DNA of 64,000 nt from Cynocephalus volans (GCF_027409185.1 NC_084462.1:185446071-185510070); one strand, 5' to 3'; positions 47,670 to 60,434 are shown, counted from the first letter of the stretch. Made by a program: numbers and translations. Notes: a model not told the origin generated them from the sequence alone.

Positions 47670-47970
47670 ATTTAAAAAAACATAAAAGAAACACTTCAGG
47701 AAATAGGAGCAAAGACTTTATGAATAAGACACCCAAATCATAAGCAACACTAGAAAAAAAATTAAAAATGGGACTATATCAAACTAAAATTCTTCTGCAC
47801 AGCAAATGAAACAATCCACAGAGTGGAAAGACAACCTATGGAAAGGGAGAAAATAACTGCAAACTATACGTCTGAGGAGGGATTAATATCCAGTATGTAT
47901 AAGGAAGTGAGACTATTTCACAATAAAAAGTTAAATGATCCAAGTATTGGGCAAAGGAACCAAATAGAGA
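47670..47970 (+). mobile_element. L1 ORF2 fragment, sense
   Basis: Contains AAATTCTTCTGCACAGCAAA near 47,787 and GGGATTAATATCCAGTATGT near 47,879. Placed head-to-head with the preceding antisense piece, as in L1 5' inversion. Confidence 0.75.
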
Positions 47971-48254
47971 TTTTTCTTTTCCTTTTTCTATTTCTTGTGG
48001 GGGGGGGAGTAATAGTAAAATATATTTGTTGAATTTTGACTTTTTTAATGGCTTTCCTACAACTTTATTTCTTTCTTCAGAACAGAACAAAAACACTGCA
48101 GCTCCACAACCTCCCCAAAGTTCATTTGTTCTTCCCTCTGTATAGAGTGGGCCAAGTTCGTTTCCTCGGAAAGCCTCTTCTCTGCTTATTTTCACATATA
48201 TTAACTTTAATTTTTATGCATATTCATGTGGTACCAAGACGACCATCACAACTT

Positions 48255-48641
48255 GTGCACAATAAATGATGGTCTGATCATTACTACCAGTATGTCCTTT
48301 ACCACAAGTTGTGATTATTCCCCATGTCCCCCATTCACCTAATCACCTATGTCTGTCCTTCTGCCATCTCTATTTCCCCACTGCACTTTGTATCCCTAGT
48401 TATGTTCTCTCCCTCTGCAAGTCCAATGAACAATCATGGTCTGTCTTTCCTTCCTTTTTTTCTCTTAGTTCCCACTTATGGGTGAGGATATGCAGTATTT
48501 TTTACTCCTCTGTGCTTGGCTTATTTCACCCAACATAAGTTTCTCCAGGCTCATCCATGTTGATGCAAATGGGAGAATTTCATTCTTTTTTATGGCAGAG
48601 TAGTATTCCATTGTGTATATATGCCACATTTTCCTTATCCA
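48255..48641 (-). mobile_element. L1 3' end, antisense
   Basis: Complement of ORF2 end and 3' UTR: TTAGTTCCCACTTATGGGTG at 48,465 and GTAGTATTCCATTGTGTATA near 48,601. The 285 bp before it (47,971-48,254) are unassigned. Confidence 0.78.
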
Positions 48642-49400
48642 ATCAAATAGATATTTTTCAAAGAAAGACATACAAATGGCCAACAAGTACAAGATAAAAT
48701 GCTCAACACCACTAGTCATCAGGGAAATGCAGATTAAAACAATACCGAGCTATGACCTCACCCTGGTCGGACTGACTATAATCAAACATATGGAGAATGA
48801 CAAATTTTGATGAAGGTGTGGAGAGAAGGGAAGGCTCCTTCACTGTTGCAGGGACTATAAATTAGTACAACCACTATGGAAACAGTATGGAGGTTTCTCA
48901 GTCAAATACAGACAGAATTACCATATGATCCAGCATCCTACACAAAGGGATGGAAATCATCATGTCGAAGGGACACCTGCACTCCCTTGTTCATCACAGC
49001 TCTGCTAACATTAGCCACAATGTGGAACTAACATAAATGTCCATCAATGGAGGATTGAATCAGGAAAATGTGGTATATATTACATGATTGAATACTTCTC
49101 TGCCATAAAACAAAATGAAATTCTCCCATTTGCAACAACATGGACGAGCTTTGAGGAACTTATGTTGAGTGAAATAAGCAAAGCACAGAGAGATAAGTAC
49201 CGTATGTGCTCACTGATAAGTGGGAGCTAAGACAGAAAGAAGGAAGTGAAGAAAGACCACAGTGGTGTGTTGGATGTGCAGAGGGAGAGAACATACCTAG
49301 GGAGACAAAGTAGGGTGGGGAAAGGGGGAGGGAGGGAGGTTGGGGACAATTGAGTGGGGGACATGGGTTATAATTGCAATTTATGATAATGTGCATGATG
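48642..49400 (+). mobile_element. L1 3' end, sense
   Basis: ORF2 C-terminus (CAAATGGCCAACAAGTACAA at about 48,672) to a 3' UTR with GGGGGAGGGAGGGAGGTTGG near 49,324. Both this and the preceding antisense piece contain the element's 3' end, so they are separate insertions rather than one inverted copy. Confidence 0.8.
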
Positions 49401-50654
49401 CCAGTATGGAACGGGCAATCATATCATGGCATGAGTGGTGACAATCAGCTTTGTGCCCAATGAATATTTATAACCAATAAGACAGAAAAGGTAATAATTT
49501 ATTGCTTTTTTTCACTATTAGTCAGACAACATAGATATACAAATGTCAGTAAATTTGAATTCGATAGATTAACAACTCTTTCCAGATTCATAGAAGTGGT
49601 AAATTTGCAATCACCCAAGTAACCATTTTGTTTCAAAAACAATTAATTTTACTTTCTTCTAAAGTTAAAAGCCTAAAAAAACCCCAAAACTTGTGGCCCT
49701 ACCCACCTTCAGTATTTGATATTTTCAAACCAGTTGCTGTGACTCAGCAGATTGACCACATGACTTTTCTTGACTCCCATGATCCAGTGATTTCAATTTC
49801 TGAACACACCTATGCCTGGGGACAACCTTCCACTGGTCACACCATGCAAAGTCCACCTGTGTCCATCAATACACAGAAAGCAGCTAAAATCTTCCTGCTG
49901 GTCACTGTTGTCAGGGAGTATCCCTGACCTCCTGCTCCAAGCCCGTATTTCATAGAGAGATTTTTCCAATCTATGTCACTCACCTGCTGTGGAATGTGTT
50001 TATATGCATGGGCCTCAGATTCCAATTTATCATTTAGTACATTATAGTATATTTGACAATATTGTTTTTGTGACCCATTAAAAAATTGAGTTGACAAGGC
50101 TAATTCTCCAACATGCACTAAAGGAGAAATAAGTGCATCCAGAGAGAGGTACATCCAGAGAGAGCTGAGAGCTACTCACCTGGACCCAAAGCCCCTGGAA
50201 TCATTTGCTTATAGACGTACTCAAATGCTATTTTTAATGAATTGCTGGAGAAATAGTGTGGACAATACTAGAGTTAAAAACTCATTGGGAAGTAGATTTA
50301 GAGAGTTGCCTACATGGTATATACATGATATTTTCAATGAGACAATGAAAGTAGATAAATCAAATATATGAGGTAAAATAAATAAAACCCTTTTTCTTCA
50401 GTTATGAGATGAGGAATTCTATTTTTTTCCTGGTTTTGGTTTCTGTAAGGAGCTTATACATCACCACTCAATCCATGCAACAGGAAGACGCTGGATGAAC
50501 TAAAAGTAACAATTCTTTTTATATTTCTCAGAGAACTGAAGTCACTGATAAACTGAAGATGTAGTCAGGGGACAGCTTTTAATTAATAATCGTAAAATAT
50601 GTATGACATTTTTCCTGGATAATGCTTTTTTATATGTATTTGAGTGTGATATTG
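49401..50654. other. Intergenic, nothing recognised
   Basis: No gene. The region around 50,450-50,550 shares a weak similarity with 21,060-21,160 (AACTGAAAGTCAGTAACTCTTC-like), probably one unlisted old repeat. Confidence 0.4.
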
Positions 50655-51290
50655 TCTTTCTTTTCTCAAACAAAATTTCAGCCACAGATTAAAAAAGGGG
50701 AAAATTACCTGAATGGACATTTCTCAAAAAAGACAAGCAGATGGTCAAAAGGTGTATAAAGTAAATGCCCAACATCACTAATCATCAAAGCACAATGTTA
50801 TATCTTCCCACACCTGTTAAAATGGCTGTTATCAGGAAGATGAATAACTGGTGAATGCTGCTGAGGATGCACAGAAAGGGGAGCTGTTGTACACTGTTGA
50901 TGGGAATTAAAACTAGTGCAGACATTATAAAAACTTTATGGAGATTCCTCAATAAATATGGTAAACTAAAATTAGAACAACCATAAGACCCAGCAATAAC
51001 AGAGGAAAGGAAACCAGCACACCAAGAAGACTTCAGCACCCTCATGTTAACTGCAGCATTATTCACAGCATCCAAGACATGCAATCAACTGAGGTGTCCA
51101 TCAACAAGAGGAGGGGATTGAGGAAAGATGGTATATACACAAACAGACACTACTCAGCCAGGAAAATAACATCCTGTCATTTGCAGCAACGTGGATAAGC
51201 TTGGAAGTCATTCCATTAAGTAAAATATGTCAGACATGGAAAGATAAATGCTACATGTTCTTACTCGTATATTGAAGCAAAAAGTATAAG
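50655..51290 (+). mobile_element. Old L1 3' end, sense
   Basis: ORF2 C-terminal region, from GGACATTTCTCAAAAAAGAC near 50,716 to CTACATGTTCTTACTCGTAT near 51,250. Confidence 0.75.
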
Positions 51291-51670
51291 GAGCACACAA
51301 CAGGCCCGGTTTCAGGAGTTTTCTTCCCAGTAACAGAGGGTGAAGCCTACACGTGAGGACAGGCATTTCCAGGATGCACTCTCTGGTGCAAAGCAGGAGG
51401 ACTGGGAGGAAACAGCCACACTCAGCTTCACTGGGAAAATAGAAAGAACCAGAACAGATATGCAAAGCCCCAACCTTAGCTTCATCTAAAGAAACTGTCT
51501 TCTTCTTTACTTGTCAGAACATGAACAGAATGAGGCACTTCCTAATCTCCATGGGGCTGTTGAAATGGAGACAACATTATTTACAACAAAAATGTGTAAC
51601 AGGCACTTTAAAATATCTGGATAAATCAATGGATGAGACCTTTCCCAACATGAGTCCAGTCTGATAAGAA
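51291..51670. other. Unassigned 380 bp between L1 pieces
   Basis: Moderately GC sequence, no clear family. Confidence 0.45.
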
Positions 51671-51822
51671 TATTACTCAGCTATAAAAACGAATGAAATA
51701 CTGCCATTTGCAACAACATGGATGGACCTTGAGAGAATTATATTAAGTGAAACAAGTCAGGCACAGAAAGAGAAATACCACATGTTCTCACTTATTGGTG
51801 GGAGCTAAAAATTAATATATAA

Positions 51823-51864
<42 letters not shown>

Positions 51865-52040
51865 CTGGGGGGAGGGAGAAGATATAACAACCACAGTTAC
51901 TTGAAGTTGATACGACAAGCAAACAGAAAGGACATTGTTGGGGGGGAGGGAGAAGGGAGGGAGGTTTTGGTGATGGGGAGCAATAATCAGCCACATTGTA
52001 TATCGACAAAATAAAATTTAAAAAAGAAAAAAGAAAAAGA
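51671..52040 (+). mobile_element. Very short young L1 3' end
   Basis: Begins AATATTACTCAGCTATAAAA and runs through the 3' UTR to ACAAAATAAAATTTAAAAAA. Matches 12,565-12,920 of the full-length L1 closely, including the internal CA stretch, here expanded to about 18 units at 51,826-51,861. Confidence 0.88.
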
Positions 52041-53060
52041 ATGAGAATCAAGGAACATGAAGACAGAGAGGAATGTGTCCCAGTCAAAAGGACAAAAATA
52101 ATCTCCATAAAGAAACTCAAGGAAAGTGCAAGTATGTGATTAACCTGAGAGGGAACTACAAGTAATGGACAGAAAGAGTGTCACTGAAATCAGGGCACTC
52201 ATGAAAGCACAAAAGAAGAATTTCAACAGAGAGATAAAAGTATAAAAAAGTAACTACCATAAGTGATGAAGTTGAACAATACAATGACTAAACTGAAAGA
52301 AATTCAACACAAGGTTTCAGAAATAGTCGAGATTCAGCAAAAGAGAGAATCAGTGAACTGGAAAGAAGGCCACTGAAAATTTTTTGACCTGAAAATCAAA
52401 ATAATAGTATTAAAGTAAAAAATAAGAGCAAAGACAGCAGAAGGGCCTTACAGCACATCATGAAGTACAATGACATGCACTTTATGAGGGTGTTAAAAGT
52501 AGAAGAGAAAAAAAAAGTTGAAAGAAACATATTTGAAAAAAATAATGGCACAAAACTTTTCAAGCCATGGAAGAAAATAAAAATTCAGATACAGAAAGCC
52601 TGAGGTGAACCAAATGAGATGAATCAGTAGGAAAAACCTCGCAGACACACCGTAATTGAATTGACAAGTGGAAAAAAAATCAAACAGTTTTGAAATCTGA
52701 AAAGGAAATGCAAATGCTTATGTGAAGAGAACCCTATTTGAAGTCAGTGAATTCTTCCAAAGAAACCATACAGGCAAAAAGGAGCATGAAATGAAATGTT
52801 CAAAATTCTGATAGGAAAAAATAAAGTGACGAGCAAGTATATCACACCCTGTAATCTTGTCTTTAAAAATAAAGGGGTGATGAGAAAATTTATCATCGCT
52901 AGAACTTCTCTACAACAGATTCTAAAGGAAGTATGTCAGGCCAAAGAGAGAGGACGGTAATAATTTAAAAGGTAACATGAAAATATAAAACTAAATGGTG
53001 AAAACACAGACATTGTCAGATCCAAAACACTCTAATTTGGTAAGTGTGGTAAGTAATTAC
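52041..53060 (+). mobile_element. Old L1 ORF1-region fragment
   Basis: Sense ORF1-like sequence: coiled-coil part (AAATTCAACACAAGGTTTCA) to C-terminal part (ATCGCTAGAACTTCTCTACA). Many frameshifts. Confidence 0.65.
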
Positions 53061-53098
53061 AAACAACTAAAGCTACAATACTTTATTGAGGGAAACTG

Positions 53099-53303
53099 TA
53101 TTAGTCCATTTTTGTGTTGCTATAACAGAAATACCTGAGACTGGGTAATTCATAAGGAAAAGAGGTTCATTTGGCTTATGATTCTGGGACAGCTGCATCT
53201 GGAACAGGCCTCAGGCTGCTTCTACTCATGGTGGAAAGTGGCAGGAGCGAGAGTGGGTACAAGCAGATCACATGGTGGGTGAGAGAGAGAGAGACAGAGA
53301 GAG

Positions 53304-53334
<31 letters not shown>

Positions 53335-53360
53335 AGGTGCCAGGGTCTTTTAAGCAACGA
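53099..53360 (-). mobile_element. ERVL-MaLR-type LTR, antisense, partial
   Basis: Starts TGTATTAGTCCATTTTTGTG and continues AAATACCTGAGACTGGGTAA, the reverse complement of the well-known 3' end of MaLR LTRs (MLT/MST/THE1 group). The distal part dissolves into a GA repeat. Confidence 0.8.
53278..53334. repeat. (GA)n microsatellite
   Basis: GA run with GACAGA and GAAA variants, inside the antisense LTR. Confidence 0.92.
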
Positions 53361-53364
53361 GCTA

Positions 53365-53790
53365 TCTGCACTCCCTGTTTATTTTACTGTTATTTACAAT
53401 AATGATATGGAAATATCCTACATGTTGTCAGTAGATAAATTAATAAATAAATGTAATATATATGTGTGTGTATATGTAATGCAAAGTTATTTGACCTTTA
53501 ACAAAAAGTAAATACTGCCATTCGTGACAACATAGGTGAACCTGGATATTAAGTTAAGTGTAATAGTTCAGACGATGAAGGAAAAGGATTGCCTGATCTC
53601 ACTTACACGTGAAAGCTTCAACAGTCAAACTCATCATGGTGTTTATCAGAGTCCAGTGGAAAAGGATGGAAAGATATGCTGGACGAAGTGTAAACATTTT
53701 AGTTATAAATAAGTTCTTGAGATGTAATGGACAACCAGGTCACCACAGTTAACAACGTTGTGCTGTATGTCAGCACATGTGTATTGCTTT
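53365..53790 (+). mobile_element. Old L1 3' end fragment
   Basis: Highly diverged ORF2 end and 3' UTR (AATACTGCCATTCGTGACAA near 53,511, CTGATCTCACTTACACGTGA near 53,594). Confidence 0.6.
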
Positions 53791-55069
53791 CCTTAAATAT
53801 CATATGAAAAAATTGTTTTTCAGCTGTTGTTTTCAGACCATTTACATGTATTAGTAATACTAGACCTGGAGTTAGATTAAAAGCTAGAAGTTCTCTATTT
53901 GTTTAAAATTTTCTTTTCTCCTTTTCTTTTCTCCTTTTATACCACCTCTTGTTCTAACTTAGCAATTTTAATATGGCATTCATCTTCCATGCTGACTTTT
54001 TATTTATATTTCTTTAATAATCATTTCATTGTTTTTTGTAAAGTTTACAATATGCATTTAAAAAATCTGATTCTACTTCAGATAAGATCCTAGCTCTTCA
54101 TGTGTTTTGTAAAGACCTTATAACATCATATTATATATTATAATATAGTATTATATTTTATATCTTATGGTTTCAAATGCTCCCTTCTTTCCCTGGCCCT
54201 TGTTTTTTTTCATTTATTCTCTATTCCATATTTTGTAAACATGTGAGATGTAGTTACTATTGCTTTACACAGCACATGGTATTTTAGAGCAGTTACAAAT
54301 ACAAAAATATGATAACTTGTGTTTATATTTCAATTTTAATTTTCTTCATTTAATTTTATAAATTGGCATTTCAATATGTGCCTTTTACCCTAAAAATGTG
54401 TTGCATCATTTGCAGAAGGTGAATGTGCTGGCAGTAAATTCCCTCAGGATCTTTTTCTCTGACACGGTTTCTGTCGTTGTTGCAGCTGCTCTTAAAATTT
54501 AAGTACACCATTCTGTCAATTTTTCTGCTTGCGTGATTTAACATCTTGCTGCAACTAGTTTTCTGTGTGTTTGTAGGAAAGCATCCTCTGCACTCCATAG
54601 TCCGCCTGTAAGATTCGCTCTTTGGGTTTGGCTTTTGCTTAGTATGTGAATATAGCACAGAAAGTCTGTTACAAATAAACTTTTAAGTGCTGTGGCTGAG
54701 AAGGAGTGATGGACAGTTAGGTATGACTCACAAAATGTCAGAAACTCCTGATAACACATATGCACAAGCTCTGTTTCTACAATTCCTCAGGTACATGCAA
54801 GAAGACAGACAAACCGCACTCATTACGAGAGGATTCGACCACCGTCCCTGAGCGTGCCCAGCTGTCTGCGAGGTGGATCAGAGAAACAGGTCTTCATACA
54901 GCTGTGAGGAGCCCAGGGAAAGGTCCTGGGGCTGATGTGTGTTCTCGGACACAGCAGGCAGCCCATGTATGATTCTGACTTTAGCTTTCCACCTGCAGAA
55001 TGGAAGTAACATTAATAATAAAAGGGTAACCCCAGAAGAATATTAGCTTATTTCTCAGCAGAAACGTTT
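53791..55069. other. AT-rich intergenic, nothing recognised
   Basis: No gene or clear repeat. TA-rich part near 54,120-54,170. Confidence 0.5.
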
Positions 55070-55640
55070 CAGTGCAGAAGAAAGTAGGACGATATATTAA
55101 ATTGTTAGAAACATTCTTTCTATGGCTGAGGAGGATCCCATCGTGTGTATATATATACGACATTTTCCTAGCCTGGTCACCCATTGATGGACACTTAGGT
55201 GGTTCCATATCTCGGCCATTGTGAATAGAGCTGTGAGGAACATGGGAGTGCAGGTGTTCCTTCGACATGGTGATTTCCATTCCTTGGGGAAAATACACAA
55301 ATTGCCATTACAGCAACATGGATGGGCTTGCAGAAAACTATGTTAAGAAATCCAGGCACAGAAAGAGAAATATCACATGTCCTCATTCATAAGGGGAGCT
55401 AAAAAAAAAAAAAATAAACAAAGAAGAAAACAGAGAAACAAGGGAACAAACAAAAATCAACAAAGGAAACAAAGAAATAAACAACCACAATAATATTTTG
55501 AACTTTCAGAAGGAGAGAACAGAATTTTGGCTACTAGAGGTGGGAAAGGGGGAGGGGCAAGCAAGTAATAATTATGTATTGCAATGATGTACATGCTAAT
55601 GATGCTGATTTAATGATCATATATTTTATACAAATAAATT
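55070..55640. mobile_element. Two L1 3' ends, antisense then sense
   Basis: 55,100-55,295 is antisense ORF2 end (TTCCATATCTCGGCCATTGT). From about 55,300 the sequence is sense (CAACATGGATGGGCTTGCAG) to a 3' UTR with GGGGGAGGGGCAAG near 55,548. Confidence 0.72.
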
Positions 55641-55654
55641 AATAAATACAAAAA

Positions 55655-55830
55655 AACAAAAACCACAACCATAACAGCTGCCAACCAAGAAACTGCACCT
55701 GGAAATTTTTGTCTTCAGAAAAGGAGAGAGAAAGACTTTTCCAGACAAGAAGAAATGGGATGCGTTCGCCACCACTAGATCTGCCTGTAAGAAATGCTGA
55801 AGGGTCTCGACAGGTCCAGAAGAATAAAGC
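55655..55830 (+). mobile_element. L1 ORF1 fragment
   Basis: Matches the ORF1 C-terminal area: ACTAGATCTGCCTGTAAGAA near 55,773 followed by an ATGCTGAAGGG-like box. Confidence 0.55.
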
Positions 55831-56600
55831 ACCTGCATCTGCTCGTTCTAGAATCTCTCTTGTGGTAGTTTGATGCAAATTTGATTCTCACTCTCATGAT
55901 TTTTTTCTCTCGTGTCCTATCTCCTTCTCCCTTCTCCTTCTGTTCATTAAAGTGATTCATAGTTATCTGAGACCGTTTGAGCTATTGGAAGACATTCTTA
56001 ACCTCCAGCACATCCAATGAGCTTTCTCTGTGCACATTCATCTCTGTTTCCTTTTCATTCCACTCCATGGATAAAGTTCCTGTTCTCACCTGAGGCCAGC
56101 CCATCCTTTCATGTCTGTGAGCCTTCAGAAAATCTCTCACAACAGGAACATGTTGAGAGAACTTACCCCACAGCCTGCCTCATGCCCCCCATGTGTGTGG
56201 TGATCTTTCCTTCAGCTGTCACCCAAGCTGTAGTGCTTTCCAGCCACAAGTGCCTTCCAGTGCCACCCACTGCCCCAGCTTAATGCAGCTCGTGGATCCT
56301 AAATATCTCCAAGAAACCATCATGCTGTCTTCCCTTTGTGCTAAAACTCGGTGGTGGACTATTTTACAGACTCACTCAAGCCACACCCAAGTCTCCCCAC
56401 CGGCATTTCATGCACTTCACAGACAGGCTCTTCCATGTTGTGGTGCACCTTATGCATTATGTCCTGTGTAGGTGGAGATGGCACTGAACTCACATGACAG
56501 TGATGCCCACCGACAGTGGAGCATGCAGATATTGGTGGTGGTGCACTGACAATAAAAAGGTCAACAACAACAACAAAAAAGGGAGACCAAAACATAAAAC
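55831..56600. other. Unassigned segment ending in a CAA-rich tail
   Basis: About 740 bp, ending AATAAAAAGGTCAACAACAA and an A-run near 56,575. The polyadenylation-like end hints at a retroposed RNA, but no parent gene is recognised. Confidence 0.35.
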
Positions 56601-57097
56601 AGAGTGGAATCTCCTCAGGATCTAAGACTGGGGAAAGACTTTATACATAAGACTTCAAAACACAGGCAGCACAACACAAAATAAACAGATGGGACTACAT
56701 CATAGTAAAAAGCTTCTGCACAGCAAAGAAAACAACTCACAGACTGAAAAGACAGCCTTAAGAAAGGGAAAATTATTTACTGTATGTATAAGTGTACATA
56801 TATACGTATATGTATATCTTCAACAAGGATTAATATCCAGAATATATAAGAACTCAGACAACTTAATAGTAAAAAAAATCAGAGAAATGCAAATCAAAGC
56901 CACACTGAGATATCACCTCACCCCAGTTAGACAGGCTATTATCAAAAAGACACAGAATAACAAATGCTGGTGGGGATGCAGAGAAATGGAAACACCTCTC
57001 TTTTCGTGGGATGATGAATTAGTTTGGCTATTGTGGAAAAAAGTATGGCCGTGTATTAAACAACTACCGGGTGACTACCATAGGATCCATCAATCCC
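56601..57097 (+). mobile_element. L1 ORF2 fragment split by the ERV
   Basis: Sense ORF2 C-terminal sequence (AAAAAGCTTCTGCACAGCAA at 56,706). It stops mid-element at ATCAATCCC, where the proviral LTR begins. The other half should lie beyond the window. Confidence 0.8.
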
Positions 57098-57553
57098 TGT
57101 AGGGCCCATTTTTAGGAGCAAACATGATCTGTGAGCCACATGGTGCCTATGGGTGGAGGATGAAAATGGCACCCGTGGGAAGTAGGGGAGGCGTAACCCA
57201 AGATACCTCCAAAAGGTTTTTGTTGGTCCTCCAGTATTTCCACACTCGTGAACCCTGCGTGATCGCTGTGCTCAACATGTTAGTACAAAATGCATGCCCG
57301 CGTGATCCTTTAATTGATTGGTTAGTTCACGGAAAGCCCCTACTTGCTTGCTTATATCAATTGCAGTGTAATGGCAATAAAGTGGAACTGCCCTGACAGA
57401 ACCCCTGCCGCGTCTGAGTGTCCCTTTCACGGGGCTGGGTAGGTGGGCAGCAGGCTCACTTTTCCCTGAGATCCCTCGGTCCCAACCCAGGTGTAATCCT
57501 GTCGGCTCCTTCTCCTTCTGGGTCTGCGGGAGGACCCCAGGCGCGGCCCCGCA
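57098..57553 (+). repeat. ERV 5' LTR
   Basis: 456 bp from TGTAGGGCCC to GGCCCCGCA (TG...CA). It follows L1 sequence directly and is followed five bases later by the primer-binding site. An ATTGATTGG (inverted CCAAT) lies near 57,313, a weak TATA-like TTATATCA near 57,352, and AATAAA at 57376-57381. The 3' end could shift a few bases. Confidence 0.85.
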
Positions 57554-57558
57554 GAAGC

Positions 57559-57576
57559 TGGTGCCCGAACAGGGAC
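57559..57576 (+). other. Primer-binding site, tRNA-Lys3 type
   Basis: TGGTGCCCGAACAGGGAC matches the complement of the 3' end of tRNA-Lys3 with one difference at position 4. Type D simian retroviruses use Lys1,2 instead, so this primer choice is notable. Confidence 0.85.
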
Positions 57577-58062
57577 CCACCACATAAGAAGAACCGACAC
57601 ACCGTGCGGCCTTGAGAGAGAAGCAATGAGCGGCCACGAGCCTCAGCGCGGAGCTTCCCTCTGGAGAAACGCCATCTCGGGTAATGGACGTTTTCAAGGC
57701 GAGTCTCCTTATTCCCAACAGGTGAATAGGGTAAGTGGTTTTCACTCTTTTCTTATTCCTCCCACTCTTATTTCCCACTTTTATCTCCCTCTCTGTTCCA
57801 TGACTTTCAGCAAACAAGCAGATGGGTGTGGGACAATTGACAGGTCATGGCCAGGGTTACCCTCTGGTAGACCTTGAAGGTCTCATATCAGTTGGCTCCA
57901 GTAGTGGAAGCCAAACCAGGTGAACGTCCTCCTTGCCTTCTCCCAGCTGAGGGACCGGCCATCCCCTTTTCCCAAAATACTGGCCATCACCAGTCCCGTC
58001 AGGTTTTTTCTGGTGATAACCATCAGCTGCTTTCTCTTTCTGTTTCTATTCGTCTAAACACC

Positions 58063-59741
58063 ATGGGAAATACCACGGGCAAAACAAATGAACCGGCCCT
58101 TAAGGTGCTAAAATATATGTTGAAAAGTAGAGGACTTGAGATTTCTGCCAGTATGGCTGCCAAGACCTGGGAAACTGTTCTAGCCCTGGCTCCCTGGATT
58201 TGCTTTGCCAACCTGTTTTCTTGGGACACGTGGGACCACGTACAAACCCATGCCTGGCAGCATGAGACTCGCTGCGGGGAGGACCCACCCTTAGGGTTTT
58301 ACCTACTATTTCATACCTTAAGTTTTGCTTCTCACAAGGCCACAAAGGTGACAGCCATACCCCTACCTCCCCAGACTTAGAAGAGTAATGGGAAAAGTTT
58401 GAAAGGAAGCGTATTAAGGGCGGCCTAACAGTCTCTTCACAAGGTCATGCCCAAGATACCTTTCAGCCAACAAATAGTTCCAGGGACCCACCAGAGGAAT
58501 ATTGGGGTCCCAAGAGGACCGGGATTTCCCCCAGTGTGAGCCCCCAGGAGAGGGCCTTTACCCTCCCCTCCCTCTTCTCATAAAGACTTACAGGAGGGGG
58601 CCACAAACAATAAACATATAACAGCCAGTTGGGAACACAAATTTCAACTAAATCATCCCTGGGAGGCTCCCCCGCCCTTTCACCATCAGTCTCAAGCTTT
58701 CCCCATTAACTTTAACTATAAACAGCATGAGCAAATGGGGAATCCCTGGAAAACTCCGCCACCCTTTCCTTACAACCCCAGGCTTTTCCTGTCAATGTCA
58801 ACCCTGGGGGGAACAAGCCAGTGCCCTGGTACCCTTGGGAGGCTACAGACCTAAAAGAGCTAAAAAAGGCTGTGGCCGAAGATGGTCCAAATTCCCCATG
58901 GGCGGAAACCACCCTCCAGGGATTAGCACACCAACCCTGCACCACCCAGGATTGGAAAATGCTGCATAGGGCAGTATTTTCAGGTCCCCAGTATATTAAA
59001 TTTTGTGCCTTTTTAAAAGAAGAATGCCGTGCTCAGGCAGAGAGGAATCAGGCTGCTAACCCAGTTATCCCAATAACCTTTGGGATGCTCTCTGGAGCAG
59101 CAGACCAATACAGCACAGGAATTCAGCAAGCCAATGTCCCCACTCCATATCAAGACAGGTTAGGGCCATCAGCTTACTAGCATGGAAAAACTTGCGGAGG
59201 GCCCTACAGAGCCCCCTGTATCAGGCACCACCCAGAGAAACAATGAGGACCCCCCTTCCTGCATGGATAGGGTTTAAAAAAAAGCATACAAAGGAAATTC
59301 CCCCCAGGGTCCCAAAGAGACCAGTTTGTTAAAATGCTGGTATGGGAAGGAATGACATCAGATCACAAATTGGCCTGTGCAGGTCAAAAGGACCGCTCCA
59401 TAGAAAGTTGGATTATCGCCTCTAGGGATGTGGGTACCAAAAGCTGTCAGGCCCGCACCATTGCTAATGCCCTCCAAGCCCAAACCGATGCCCTCACTGA
59501 GGCAATGACTACGGCCTTTAATACCATGACCTCCCCTGGAAACGGCCTCTCTGGTAATAAAACAGGCCGCTGCTTTAGCTGTGGGGAACAGGGACACTTT
59601 AAAAATAGCTGTCCCCCCAAAAATTCAAAACCAAAAGGCCAAAAACCTCCTACCACCCCATGCCTAAGATGCAAAAAGGGCTACCACTGGAAGGCAGATT
59701 GTAAATCTAAATTTGATAAGGATGGCAATCCTTTAAATTAG
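58063..59741 (+). pseudogene. gag: ERV gag, disrupted
   Basis: Gag forms the virion shell. Matrix starts at ATG 58063 (MGNTTGK, a myristoylation-type N-terminus) and runs to a TAG at 58378. An unresolved proline-rich region with frameshift follows. Capsid is readable at 58,821-59,180 in a different frame: a Trp-Tyr-Pro-Trp start, then RAVFSGPQYIKF, and the major stretch to a TAG at 59,178. After a further gap, the same frame continues from 59,334 through the capsid C-terminus to nucleocapsid. Two CCHC knuckles lie at 59571-59612 (CFSCGEQGHFKNSC) and 59661-59702 (CLRCKKGYHWKADC). The leader from primer site to ATG is about 490 nt. Capsid resemblance is to betaretroviruses. Confidence 0.88.
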
Positions 59742-59904
59742 AAAAGGGGCAGCCCCTAGCCCCGTCATCCCAAGGGGGACCCCATTTTCCACCACAACAA
59801 GTTAGAAACCCTCTAAGTCAACCTAAAAGTGGATGCAACTCACACCGACCCCCCACAGAGCTAACGGGAGTTAACAATGCCCGAAACCTGCAAGGGCTAA
59901 CTGG

Positions 59905-60339
59905 ATGGTGCCTATTGTGCCTGGGTTAAGACCCAAAATGGATATAATGATTGAGGGGGAAAATTTCCAATGCCTAATTGACACCAGAGCTGCCTGTACG
60001 GTTCTTAGAGAGAAGGAAGTTCCTAATAGCTGGAGGATGGTCCAAGGACCACAAATAATGGGGGTCGGGGGAAAAACTCAGTCCAAAGAAACTGATGGCT
60101 GGCTCCCCTGGAAAGATACTGATGGCGCAAGAGGAGAAGTCAAAGCTCTTATAGCTGCAGGATTTAATGCAAACCTACAAGGCCAAGACATTCTGGGACT
60201 AGCAGACGCCTATATTACCACTGACTATAAAGAATTTATTGATGACATTTCAGATGAGGAAGAGTACCAGCAGCAGTTCAACCTCCCTTCTTGCCCAAAT
60301 TATAGAGGGGACCCCGAATTCCAAAACAAGCAGGAGTGA
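59905..60339 (+). pseudogene. pro: ERV protease with mutated active site
   Basis: Aspartic protease that would process Gag-Pol. The open piece covers the active-site loop at 59980-59988, where the catalytic Asp-Thr-Gly reads Asp-Thr-Arg within CLIDTRAACTVL. It continues through a flap-like MGVGG and a second conserved GQDILGL region. Replacement of the invariant Gly should kill activity. It lies in another frame from nucleocapsid, as expected for a ribosomal-frameshift product, but the junction is too decayed to place a slippery site. Confidence 0.82.
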
Positions 60340-60434
60340 AAGCCACTTAAAAGATGGAAGGTGCACCCCCAATCCTAAAGGCCACTGCTGCCCGGGTCCC
60401 TACCATCCGTTGGAAACCGGGACCCCCAATTTGA

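Noticed and set aside
48255-49400. Single L1 with 5' inversion (twin priming)
   Set aside because: Both the antisense and the sense piece contain the element's 3' end, so two insertions are more likely.
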